Shown: piece by piece, positions 47,592 to 58,637 of the stretch
How the letters are laid out: the number at the start of each line of letters is the position of its first letter
Position numbering within the stretch: position 1 is the first letter of the stretch
NCBI RefSeq assembly: GCF_000005505.3
Contig: NC_016131.3
Span: 46,609,355 to 46,673,354, forward strand
Direction of reading: 5' to 3'
DNA: 64,000 nt
Origin: Brachypodium distachyon
Taxonomy: Eukaryota > Streptophyta > Magnoliopsida > Poales > Poaceae
Program-made: the position numbers and the translations under genes
The notes under the pieces: generated by a model
Database searches by the model: none
What the model saw: only the letters and a program-made list of their open reading frames with translations
Told to the model about the DNA's origin: nothing

Positions 47592-49156
47592 ATGGCTGAT
47601 GAACCAGGGAAGATAGTTATACCCTCAATAGTGCAAGAGCTTGTGGCCAGTGTGCATGAGCCACCTAGTCAGTATGTGGTTCGTGAGCAAGACCGTCACA
47701 CCATGGCTGGCTCTGAGATGCCTGAACCCATCCCCATCATTGATCTGAGCCGTCTGTCTGCCTCTGACAACAGCGCTGATGAGGTTATCAAGCTGCAGTC
47801 TGCCTTGGAAAACTGGGGCCTCTTCCTGGTAAACTTCACCCCATCAATTCTTTGTGATATTTTTTATCAACCAAATAAAATTTGTGATTGATCTTTCTCC
47901 AGGCTGTTGGACATGGAATGGAGCCAAGTTTTCTTGGTGAGGTGATGAAAGTGATGAGAGAATTTTACAAGCTCCCACAGGAAGATAAGCAAAAGTACAC
48001 AAACTTGGTGGATGGCAAGGGGTTCAGGATGGAAGGATATGGAAATGACGTGGTCATTTCAGAGAAGCAGACCCTAGACTGGTGTGACCGGTTGTACCTC
48101 GTAGTCGAACCCGAGTCCAAGAGAATCTATAGCATGTGGCCAACACATCCTCCTTCTTTCAGGTACTTTTAAGCTTTTACCGGGATCAATATACTCCCTC
48201 CGTGCAACAATAGGGGGCATATTAGGGTTCGGTTGACCAAGCCTTTGACCACAAATTACTTCATGAATATGTGACTAATGTGATCAAAATCATAACCATA
48301 AGCAAATATCCTTGAGTAGGAATATAATGGATATGAATCTATTTCATATAATTATATATTAATAGAGTAATTTGTGGTCAAAGCATTGATCAAAGGAAAG
48401 CTAATACGCCCCTATTGTTGGACGGAGGTAGTACATCATAAAAACACAATTGACTGATAAAAAGTCATTAAGTGATTCTGACCATTCAGATTTCTTCAGA
48501 GATATCCTATCCGAGTACACAGTCAGGTGCAGGGAGATCGCCAATCTTGTACTTGGGAACCTGGCCAAGCTGCTCAATTTACACGAGGACTACTTCATCA
48601 ATACGCTCAACGAGAATGCCATGACCTATGCCAGGTTCAACTACTACCCTCACTGTCCCAAACCAGACCAAGTCTTCGGCCTGAAGCCCCACACAGATGC
48701 CACTGTGACCACAATTGTCTTTATCGATGAAAACGTCAGTGGGCTCCAGCTGCAGAAAGGTGGAGTTTGGTACAATGTGCCAATAGTTCCGAATGCATTA
48801 CTTGTGAACACAGGAGATGCAATGGAGGTATGTGTGTGTCGGAAGTTGCAAAAATTGTTCAATCTTGTCTTGCGGACAGTTAAGCTGAGCTATGTTTTAT
48901 CTGATACATGCAGATACTGAGCAATGGATTCTTCAAGAGCCCGGTTCACAGGGTTGTGACCAATGCCGAGAAAGAGCGGATGTCATTGGTTATGTTCTAT
49001 ACAATGGACCCGGAGAGCGAGATTGAGCCAGTGCCAGAGCTGGTGGATGAGAAGAGGCCAAGACGTTATAGGAAGATAAAGACCAAGGACTATATGAAAG
49101 AACTCTTCGAAACTTTTGCGAGAGGGACACTAGTCATTGATACAGTGAAGATCTGA
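47592..49156 (+). CDS. 2-oxoglutarate/Fe(II)-dependent dioxygenase, SRG1-like, copy C
   Basis: Exons 47592-47828, 47903-48162, 48500-48827 and 48914-49156 give 355 residues. The Fe(II) ligands are His230 and Asp232 (KPHTD) and His287; the co-substrate motif is Arg297-Met-Ser299. It belongs with copy E: both have AVGHGMEPxFLGEVMKV, DWCDRLY, RFNYYPHCPKP or RLNYYPHCPKP, and keep the conserved Asp in TGDAMEI. A Stowaway-like MITE sits in intron 2. The upstream in-frame Met at 47520 is rejected because the peptide MQIHSHKTAKCKE is absent from the other copies. The substrate is unknown. Confidence 0.88.
48192..48433. mobile_element. Stowaway-type MITE inside intron 2 of dioxygenase copy C
   Basis: It starts TACTCCCTCCGTGCAACAAT and ends CCCCTATTGTTGGACGGAGG then TAGTA. 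The arms pair, and inner blocks (GGTTCGGTTGACC, TTGATCAAAGG) are also near-inverted. It lies in the enlarged intron 2, without changing the exons. Confidence 0.75.
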
Positions 49157-50289
49157 ATGTGATTTGGAGTGCATTTGATTGTGCTGAAGTTTCTTCCAAC
49201 CGATCTGTCCTTTCTTGAATTGGTTTATCTTTCAACTTTCCAATTAGAATATGCTATGTTTTACCATATATGTGTGCACTTTGACATCATTGTATGCCCT
49301 CTGCAGACAACTTCATACCTCTTTCAATTCAAGTGTCACCCAACTGTTCTACAGTTTCTTCTACCGTGTTAGCTTTCTGCTTCAGAAAACTGCTTTCTAT
49401 ACGGTCTTTCCTCATTTTTCTACTATTATTGCTGGTGGTTGGCAGCTGGTCTATTTGTTGATGACCATACTGATTAAGACACAATCAACTTGCTAATTAA
49501 GAGTATTAAACATCCATATATTAAACTTTTCTTCTTAGGCATGTCCAGTAGTCTTTCTATCAGTGCAATGAGACAAAAAACTTTCATGCTTTTTCAAAAC
49601 AAAAAGGAATCTTGAACATGCATTTAAATGTGTGTTAGTTTGTATTAGAAGAAATAAGACGCGAACTGTACAACCGAAAACAAAAAGGGAACAGGAAAAA
49701 GCTATCCTAAAAGTCCAAGAAAAACAAGAACAGTGACCGAAAAACTATACAGCATCCCCGGCCACGGTCCACTGCTTGCAGCTAGGAGCATTAGCTCCAA
49801 CAACCATCCAGAGTTTGGCTTCGCAAAAGATCAAATCCACAAGTGAGGGGCAGTTTGGAACGGGATCTTTGAAGACGCATGCAGTCGTTACGCAGTCTCC
49901 AGATCCTCCACAAGGTGAGGATAACGCAACTGGCTCAGCAGCGCTAATCAAAACATCAATAGCCTCAGCAAAGCACCTTTTAAGAGAGGGAAAAAATCAA
50001 GTTGACAAAGCACACCAGGATAATCATTTCCAGTTAGACGGGGAAGGATGTGAACCCATAATAACAGAAGATTTAACCAAAGGATGCAAGAAAGTTTGCA
50101 CACTGGCCCATACATCCCAATGCTTTCAGTAATCTATTAGTGACACGACTACTGAAAAGGAAACACAGTTCATTATCTTATCCATGTCATGATTCACGAG
50201 TGATATAGCTTCACCTGGAAAAACTCCAGAACTATCTCTGTGAAATCACTTAATTCCCCATAAAGAAGCAAAAATTACTTCATAAAACC
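49157..50289. other. 3' flank of copy C and retroelement-like debris
   Basis: The first 400 bp resemble the 3' flank of copy E (60017-60370, with a shared CTTGCTAATTAAGA block), so the C/E duplication carried its downstream DNA. From about 49620 to 50130 a low-complexity, partly open region follows whose style recalls retrotransposon noncoding or ORF sequence. No family is named with confidence. Confidence 0.4.
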
Positions 50290-50482
50290 GTGTCAGTACC
50301 TTAACCTCTCCTTGTTAGTTGCCTAAGGCGTTTTTCTTCTTCTTCTCCATTTCTTCTTTTTCTGTTTTCTTTGTTTTCCTTTTGGCCCCTGCTGGGGTTT
50401 TTGTTGTTGCCTGTACTTGCGCTTCCTGTGCCTTCTTCTTAATGGAAAAGACACGCCGCTCGGCGTGTTCGAGAAAAAAAAA
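50290..50482 (+). mobile_element. LINE 3' end with poly(A)
   Basis: A pyrimidine-rich stretch leads to TTCTTCTTAATGGAAAAGAC, then ACGCCGCTCGGCGTGTTCGA and poly(A) at about 50474-50482. This hairpin plus poly(A) arrangement is typical of the 3' end of grass LINEs. Only the tail is present; the element is 5'-truncated. Confidence 0.6.
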
Positions 50483-51379
50483 CAGAGAGCTATTTGCCAA
50501 AATGTCTAGTTGAATTGTACTGTTACATTCTATCATCAGGGATCCCATGTTAGTAGAAGAAATAAGCAGAAAAGTGTAACTAGCAGCACCGGCGTGCTAT
50601 GCATTTTAGCATATGCTAAAACTAAACCATTTGCAATATATATTCAGTTTAATTTGGGGGGGAAATTAAATCAATAGGCCAATAGTATATTTATTTAGCC
50701 ATCATTTATATCACCGTTCCCGTGTTGCGTGTTCAAATGTAATAATGGAGAATCCATACAGGAAACCTACATAAACCACTGTTGGTGGGAATCCAACCAC
50801 TCTAGTCTAGTGGTTCTCAACCGAAAAAAGGGTGTTAGTAATATACTCGCGATGCCCTCATGCCTATGCATGATAACCACCCCCAATGTCTCAAATCGCG
50901 GACCGGATATAAAATATCAGCACATCGCCATAGTCACCACAAGGATGAGGAATCATCAGGCTTCATGCTAGGCACAGTAGCATATGCGTGCTCTCAATCA
51001 AAATTTCTCGAAACAACTGAGGATATGAAGAGCGTGTTACCTCGGCGAGTACGTCCGGCAGCGCCTCCGCGGCAAGCGAGGAGGAGGAGCATGGTCTCCG
51101 GCTCTCCGCTGGCCCCGCATCCCTCCGCCTCGTGCCGCGCCTCCGCGGGGGGCGGGACCGACCTGTCTCCCGGCGTCCACTTTGCCGCTCTCCGCCTGAA
51201 TCACTCGTGGCGGCATTGGGCAACTGGGAAGGAGGGGAACAAACACCGCAGAACGAACGAGCCGTTTTGTCCCGCGCCTCCTGGGCCATTGATTTCTACA
51301 CCCGAATCGCCCATGACGAGTTGAATACGGCCCAGGAAGAGGCGAGTGTATAATCGAACTAGATTAGGCCCACAAGTGA
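50483..51379. other. intergenic, no gene recognised
   Basis: From about 51020 to 51300 the DNA is GC-rich with short frames on both strands that lack family signatures. The remainder is AT-rich. Confidence 0.35.
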
Positions 51380-52560
51380 ATGCCGTTGTCCGCGGCCCAC
51401 ATCGTCAAATGCTGGCTGAAGCGCCAAGCAAGTTCATGTTTTATATCCGATGCCCCATTCATCTTTTTTGGAGTTGTGCAACGGATTTACATCTTGTTTT
51501 CAAGCTCTACTAAGAGGTGGCAGGTATTGCTTGATAATGTTCCAAACATGGCTGTTAAATCTTTGTGCAACACTCATTGGGAGAGTCGGATAAAGAGTGT
51601 TAAAGCTATTAGATATCAAGCGCCCCAGTTAAAAAAAGCTTTATTGAAACTGCATAGAACTTCTAATGATGACCCCAAAACTAAGAGTGATGCAAAATCT
51701 TTGGTTGCTGCACTTCAGAATTTTGAATTTTTAGTTGGTATGGTCATTTGGCATGATGTTTTATTTACTATAAACATGGTGACTAAGAAGTTGCAGTCTA
51801 CAATTGTGTGCATTGATGTTACCCTTAAGCAAATCGAAGGTGCCATCTCAATTTTTTAGGGATTACAGAAATGATGGCTTTGCATCTAGTTTGATTATTA
51901 CAAAATCTATTGCATCTGACATGGGTATAGGGCCTGCATTTCCTGTGAAGCGACGTGTTACAAGAACAAGACAATTTGATGAAAATAGTGACAATGAAGA
52001 AAATGATCAGAATGAAGAAGCGCAGGCAGTTGAGGAGGAATCATTCAGACTTAAATATTTTCTGGTGATGATAGATGTTGCTATTGCTTCCCAACCAACA
52101 GATTTGAGGAACTGAAGTCATTTGGGAGCATATTTGCCTTCTTGTTTAACTCTGAGAAATTGAAGTCCTTGGAAGATGATGATCTAAGAAGATGTTGCAC
52201 TAAATTTGCAAAGACTTATTCTCATGGTAATACAGCAGATGTTGACTTGGATGATTTTTTTCTGAACTAAAAGTGTTGCAAGTGGTATTGCCAAGTACAA
52301 TCATGTCCACGGATGAGATACTCGAGTTTGTTAGAGCTGCAGATTGTTATCCAAATGTCTCTATTGCTTATAGAATTCTCTTAACTGTACTGGTGACTGG
52401 CATCAGCAGAAAGAAGCTTTTCAAAACTGAAGTTACTGGAAATACTGAGTGGATTGGCCATGTGTTGTATTGAGAAGAATGTGTTGGATGATATCAATCT
52501 TGACACTGCAATCGATGACTTTGCGTCAAAAAATGCACGAATGAGTCATTTCAAATGATT
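51380..52560 (+). pseudogene. hAT-type transposase relic (zinc-finger MYM/TTF-like family)
   Basis: Three frames in succession carry one protein. Frame one has RWQVLLDNVPNMAVKSLCNT and WESRIKSVKAIRYQAPQL. After a one-base shift in a T run near 51857 it continues with FRDYRNDGFASSLIITKSIA. Another shift near 52100 leads to FEELKSFGSIFAFLFNSEKL, and another near 52266 to VLQVVLPSTIMSTDEILEFV. The pattern is that of plant zinc-finger MYM-type/TTF-type hAT transposases, which end in a dimerisation domain. That last part is broken here. No zinc finger is seen at the 5' end, so both ends are damaged. It cannot be active. Confidence 0.6.
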
Positions 52561-52950
52561 ATTGAAGGTTAGTCTGTTCTTTTTTGCCTATAAAAATTCA
52601 TCAATGTTTCTACCGTATTGAACTATTGATTTTGCCTAGTGATATATGGAACTGTTTTTTTTTACCGGGCCCAATTATGAAGTTCGCCCCGGGGCCACCC
52701 CATGCAGGACCGGCGCTGCCGACGACACCTGGCCCCGAGCCCGTATCCTGGGTCACTTCGTTCAATGGACTCCTGCTTTTTCAAAAACTAGCGAGTGTTC
52801 CATTCCATGTGGTCAACCCGGCGACGCAGTGGTGGGCATGCTTGCCCCAACCCCCGCACCCGCCCCTGCCCCCAGGGAGGCTCCACAAGCCGTGGCACCT
52901 TGTGTTTGATCCCTTTGTGTTTGATCCCACGGAGTCAGTGCACAGCTATT
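52561..52950. other. sequence after the transposase relic
   Basis: GC-rich sequence with open frames in all plus-strand registers and no recognised domain. Nothing is called. Confidence 0.3.
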
Positions 52951-53260
52951 GCTCCCTCCGTCTTTCTTTATTTTTTACGAGACACGCACGTCTCCGAAAA
53001 TCACCAATTTAGCAGCAAAATACTTTTTCCTTTTCACAAAAAATGCACGCATGCATTTCGAGATTTTGGTTTGATCAATAATTAGACTAATCATATGAGA
53101 ATTACTTGGTACAAAAATTATATCACTGGATTCGTATTTAAAAAACGTTTCCAACGATAAAAATTTTATAACATATAACGCAATATTAGTGGCTTAATTG
53201 TTGGTCAAAGTTCGTCCTCGACAAGCGGGTTCGCCATTCTTTGTGAAAATGAGGGAGTAT
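52951..53260. mobile_element. Stowaway-like MITE
   Basis: It starts GCTCCCTCCGTCTTTCTTTA and ends TTTGTGAAAATGAGGGAGTA. Inner sequence is AT-rich, with TTTGATCAATAATTAGACTA and ATTGTTGGTCAAAG near the two arms, as in other MITEs of this kind. Confidence 0.55.
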
Positions 53261-53334
53261 AAGTTATGTCTCATAAAAAATATATCATTAGATTTGTAGC
53301 CAAATGAACTTTTTATGATATATATTTTATGTCA

Positions 53335-53574
53335 TACTATGTCCGTTTGGGTTTATAAGGCTCGCGTGGAATTTTATGTCAAATTTTGACCAAGAATTGC
53401 ATTAGTAATACGAGGTTATTTCGGCACAAAAGATGTACTGTTGGATTTGTATTGAAAAACTTTTTCTAATGATATAACTTTTATACACATATACTAAATA
53501 TAATTTGAATAATTGTTGGTCAAATTATGGCACGAATTTCAATATGAGATCTATAAACCCAAACGGAAGTAATA
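53335..53574. mobile_element. MITE with ends resembling Stowaway
   Basis: The left end TACTATGTCCGTTTGGGTTT is matched by the inverted right end ATAAACCCAAACGGAAGTAA. Inner TTTGACCAA and TTGGTCAAA blocks also pair. Confidence 0.6.
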
Positions 53575-55639
53575 TAAGTATTTTGGTACGGACGCGTGCC
53601 ATATATATATAGTGGGACCGAGGGAGTACTCTCGTTACAGTACATAAGTGTCAATGTTCCCCTAAAAAGACGTACGTATATCGTATATACACCGTCATCA
53701 ATGATTTTTCTTGACTTAAGTATTTGCTAGCACTACTTAATACTTATAAATCAAATTTAGCTGAGTTTCCTCCTCGGAAAGATAAATTTCCGTACGGATC
53801 TGCCCCTGTCGCTATCGAAGCAGGCGCCGCCGCGCGCGCGGGTGAAGGAGAAGCCCGAGAGACACCAACTCTCGAAAGTCGAAAAGGTCCGGTGCTTCGG
53901 TGGATTCGCTGCTCCACCCCATCCGATTGGCCCCGCATTTCAGTCTCAGACGGGTTCGCTCGGTCGTTCCTTTGTGCTAATCTTGGTGCAATTATGCACT
54001 CCGAGTCCCGAGGCACTTCTTCTGGCCGTTAAGGTGTGCTTTGCGTGCCACGAAACAATCTGGGCCCTTCATTCTCGGCTAAGGACGAACAACCACTGCC
54101 TAGCTTTTCCATCGACTGGTTTGACCACAGCCACTTCAGTACTTGCATGCCATCGCTTTTACTTTCTTTTGGTTTCTGACCGTGTTGATTCTTTCTCGCT
54201 GCAGTAAATTTGTTACCGATCGTCGATCGACCGATACAAGATTCAGACTAACTTTCTTTTGCTTATGCATTGCTCATGATCTTCCGCTTGATTTAATTAC
54301 CATGTGTAAAACTACATTAACAGCTCAGTGATGTTGATTCGCTGCAGCCCGAGCTGTCCTTGCACATACGTCCCCTTCTTTTCGGCTGAAACGTCTGCTT
54401 CATAAACCATCTTTAGCTGAATTCTTGAAAGAAACCGTTGCCACGTGAAATCCTGAGAAGCAATTTTTTTTTAGCTTCTGAAAATGCAACTTTGTTAGTC
54501 TGATTTGGCAAGGAAAGTCTCTAGTACCCTTGATATCAACTGTGTTATGTTTCTTTGTTAATATCATTATTTTGGACTGTTTACCATATACTGTAATTGA
54601 CAATTAGATCAAGGGAGGGCACAACGGCTATCGGAGAGGAGAGATGGGGATGGGGAGGGGAAGCGGCTGCGAAGGATCCCATCAACCCTAGCGGGAGCGC
54701 GGAAGACGAGTGCAGAAAGCACGTGGAGAAGCCTGAGATAAGCTAATCTGGACCAATTTCTACATTAATACCAAGATTCCGTTTGGCATTGCGGTGGATT
54801 ATCAGAATCCCATTTTTTTTCACCCGATTTCCACTCTTTTCGTGTTTGGCTTATCAACTTTTCTCTACTTTGTGTGTATTTTTTCTCAGTAGATTATAAA
54901 ATAAGTTCAGCAATGCCAAAACTGAGACTAAAAAAAACTGCAGCTGAAAAAAAGAATATGAACAAGTTTTTCTTACTTTTAGCTCGTGGCTTGGTGAGAG
55001 CTAGAAGCTGCCCAAGAGGTGAAGAGAGGGGGCCGCGGTCTAATGCACGTACCTTGGCGCCCTCCCCTCTCCCCCGCCAGACCAATCGACGTCAAACCGT
55101 TTCAAAGAAGTAAACAGCCCGTGCTATCTGTCGGTGAGTCAATTCAAATGGATCAGATTGCGATTCGAACTGCATTTAGTACTGGAGAGATTAGGAAGAT
55201 GAACGGATTACATACAAGTCCGGATCGATCTCCAACGGCATGATATACTCCACGGTAACAAACAATACCCACGGTATCCGCGGCCTTCCAACGTTTCTCC
55301 AAGATATCTATCGCTGGCTAGCAAAGATCGATAAACCCTATACCCGATGGCAGCGCCGATGCGGGTTCGACTAGTGCGGCCGGCGACGGCGAAGCCTTGA
55401 GAGCGGAGGCGGACGCGCGGCCCTGCGAACGGCTGGTGTGGTGGGGCGTGGGCCTGGCAATGATGGTCGTGTGTTCCCTCTTGACACTCGTCCACGTGTA
55501 CGACCATCCAACCACCACCGCTGGGCGGGTGCTGCGTGTCGCTGACTTCGTCGTGATGTATTTGAGCTGCATGTCATGATACTTGTTTCATTGGCTTTTT
55601 CTCCCTCTTCAAAATAAATCTCCTTACTTTAAAGGGTGG
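53575..55639. other. gene-poor region between MITEs and a LINE fragment
   Basis: No convincing gene is seen. A frame at about 55340-55579 encodes a hydrophobic segment WWGVGLAMMVVCSLLTLVHV, but it lacks a good start codon and any family match; it may be a remnant of a small membrane protein. An A-rich stretch near 54930 and a GC-rich stretch near 55020-55080 have no assigned role. Confidence 0.35.
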
Positions 55640-55962
55640 GGCTATAAATCCAGATTGTAGGATTGGCTGCCATTTGTTGGGCCATTTGGAAAATTAGGAA
55701 TAAATCTTGTTTTGAGCATAAGTCGATTAAGTCGCCGGCTGAGTTGGCGTGCTATGCGTGTGCTTTTCTTAAGTATATATACTGGGCAGGTTTACAGCGT
55801 GGGATGGAGCGTGATGACTTGCTGATGGACGGAGCTGCATCGTTACAGCTTATAGCACTACATGCGCATCATGAGACCATGGTTCAGAACAAGGCGAGAC
55901 AAATCAAGGATGGAGATGGAGATGGTGGCGCTGATAACTCCTCGTCCGGGTCGTCCGGGTAA
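55640..55962 (+). mobile_element. non-LTR retrotransposon (LINE) C-terminal ORF fragment
   Basis: The translation contains AAICWAIWKIRNKSCFEHKS then CAFLKYIYWAGLQRG, a pattern found at the end of plant LINE reverse-transcriptase ORFs and related fragments. It starts without a Met and has no upstream domains, so only the end of the ORF remains. Confidence 0.5.
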
Positions 55963-56780
55963 AAAAGGCTTGTTTGGTTTGAGCCCCAGTCTGTCCCACC
56001 AAATTTTTGGCAAATATTGGCATGACCAAAACAAGAGCATGACCAATATTTTGACAAATAGGTGTTGTTTGGTTTGCATCCAAATTTTTTTGACCAACCA
56101 TTTATGTTTGCAACTAATTAGTGCTCAACCATTTAACTTGATCAAATTCTCGGTTCGCGAGGCAGTAAACAAAATTTAAAGGTAAATCATGAATTAGAAA
56201 TAAACAAAAATGAAAAAGTTGCTGGACTTTTCCACCCACGGGATTGAGAAGAGAGAGTGCTCTGCTTCCATGAACAGCCAGAGAACGGAGAAAAAAAATA
56301 AAAAATCACCGGGGCCCACTAAGGATCAGAGGTTGAGCAGCGTTGGAGTAGCACGGGCGCGCCCGCGACAGGGGCGTGCTAGGCAAGCCAACTTTTCGGC
56401 CTCAATCCAAATAGCAACCAAATAGGGTGGGCAAACCAATTATTTGGTACGGCTCATTTTTGGTTGTAAACCTGCTGCTGTTAGGCCGTTGCCGTGATGA
56501 CTGGTTGTGGGAGATGGTTGCCTGGAGCCTAGCAATCTGGCGCTGATGTTCGGTCTGCAAGTTCGTTTTAGATTCTGTTTTGTTACTGTACTTCTTTCCT
56601 GTCCTCAGAACAGACTTCTGGGCAGTCTTTTCTTTTTTTCTTGCTTATCTTCTGTCGCATGCATGGACTTATGGCTCCGTTTATGCAATTTCGTGCGGAC
56701 GATTGGAAAAAAAAACTCAAGAAATTGGGCATATCTGTATCATATGGGAGAAAATTTAATGGAGGTTCAGAGATGGCCAC
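55963..56780. other. AT-rich spacer next to the broken dioxygenase
   Basis: Sequences GGCTTGTTTGGTTTGAGCCC (about 55967) and CCAAATAGCAACCAAATAGG (about 56407) resemble the ends of a Harbinger- or hAT-type MITE, but the pairing is weak. The C-terminal exon expected for the adjacent dioxygenase copy D is not found here. Confidence 0.35.
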
Positions 56781-57903
56781 CTCCATTGGAATGCCAAAGT
56801 TAATCAGCAAGGTGTAATTAGACACAGTTGGGACATTGTACCAGGTTCCATCTCTAAGAACTTGTAGTCCTGCGACATCTTTGTCCATGAGAAGAATTGT
56901 ACATCAGAGTGAGGCTTGATGCCCAGGACAAGATCAGGTCTTGGACATGGCGGTTCGAAATTGAATCTAGCATAAGTGGGAGCCTTGTTGTTAAACTGGT
57001 TAACGAGGCAATCTTTATCAAGCTCCAAAAGCTTCGCTATTGCCCGAAGGATGTTGTGTCTGATTCTCTTGCTCTTCAATGTGAGCTCGTGTAGATCATC
57101 TCTGCAAATAGTAAACAGGGCAGTCAAGTTAAACCACCATTGTCGGTTTAATCTCTGAAGTCCAGGTCAGGTTACATCACTCATGACATAAGTAAATGGA
57201 TTCTATTCTGCCAAACTGATATCAAAGAAAGATCTGTTCAAACACACAAATATCACTGAAAGATTACCTGAAACATTTGCGATGTGTAGGCCAATGGGTA
57301 AGGTTTCTGTCATCCTCCGGCTCAACTATCAGATAGAGTCGATTGGACCAGTACAATCTCTGATCTTCAGTTCTGACTTGGTCATTTCCATACCCTTCTA
57401 CCTGGAAATGTTTACCCTCTGTCAGGTTACTGCATTTTTTGTTTTCTTCGGGCGGTAGGTGAAAAAAAATTCCTTTGATGAAAACATCACAGAATCCATC
57501 AAAGAGGTCTCCATTCCATGGTTAGAAACCTAGTCACACGTGCTGGTGTGTGTTAAAGAAAATCAAGTACTGTATGACGCACACAAATTCAAGATGATAG
57601 TTTCTTTTAGATAATGGAAGAGTTAAGAATCTTATCCAAAAAAAAAAGGAAGAGATAAGAAGCTAATAACTGGAAGAGTCCCCATCTCTGCAGTGCCGAG
57701 CACAGCTTGGTGGCTTCCTCTGCATTGTTGGATGCTGACAGCAGGCCGAGATCGATGGCTGGGATCAGCTCCGGCAATTCAGTACCAGCCAGGTGCCCAC
57801 CCAGATGTTCTTGCTCTCTGAGCAAGTAACGGCTCGGTGGCTCCTGCACGGTGGCAGCCAGTTGCTGCACCAAATTTGGCAACCTCCATGACTCATCAGC
57901 CAT
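56781..57903 (-). pseudogene. 2-oxoglutarate/Fe(II) dioxygenase pseudogene, copy D
   Basis: It aligns with copies A and B. Exon 1 (57670-57903, MADESWRLPNLVQQLAATVQ) has lost its splice donor: after CAG comes TTATTAG instead of GT. Exon 2 (about 57268-57529) is two bases longer than in the other copies because of extra bases around a T run, which shifts the frame and quickly gives a stop. Exon 3 (about 56781-57101) keeps the KPHSD iron site but has a ten-base net loss directly after it. Exon 4, which holds the second His and the Arg-x-Ser motif, is absent. The gene cannot make an enzyme. It sits head to head with copy E, the same arrangement as B and C. Confidence 0.85.
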
Positions 57904-58637
57904 TAGAATTCTTGGACATATCTTTGCTTATCCTGGTCTGCTCTGTCTCCTTGGTGCTCTCTTAAAGGAAGACGTTGCATTAAGCAAGATGGGTGATGGA
58001 TGACTAAATTCTTAATCGGAAAGTTGCCTTTGTTCGATTAGCTTGGTGAGCAATGGACCAGCCACCAACCCCGAGAATTAATATTAACACTAAAAATCAG
58101 AAAGATAATGCACATGATGCCAAAAAATTACTTCCTGGGGATTGGGAGACACCCCTTCTGGATAGGATGCTGTTCATGGATGGCATGTTGTACTCATAGT
58201 TAGGGCATACAAATTTCCACACCCCTTCTATACGGATCCCTGATCCTTTATTTAATTAATTCGCAAGATGCTAATATGCCTTTGTGACAACGCATAGTCA
58301 ACACGATCACCAGAAACTAGCAGAAGCCAACAACTACTAGCCCTTACAATAATATTAAGATATTCAGGCAAATAATGCACATGGTGCAAAATCTTCTTTT
58401 TCTCAAGAAGAAACTGGTTGAACTCTATAGAAGAAGACAAGAACTGGGGACTGGGAAATACTTACAAGAGATATAAAGTTGGTCATAAAACTGAGTACTG
58501 ACAACATTGAACATCGTGCAAAAATTATGTGCCTGAAAGTCAAAGATAACCCACTACTGACTTTTGCATCCCATGCCCATAAAACAGCGCAAGTGTAGGA
58601 TAAGGGAGATCAAGACCAACAACAGTAACAAGCAACC
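57904..58637. promoter_or_regulatory. divergent spacer between copies D (broken) and E
   Basis: The 734 bp separate the two opposite start codons. Parts (for example GATGGCATGTTGTACTCATA-like, and GCAAGATGCTAATATGCCTT near 58264) resemble the upstream regions of A and B, which supports a duplicated head-to-head pair. Confidence 0.4.
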
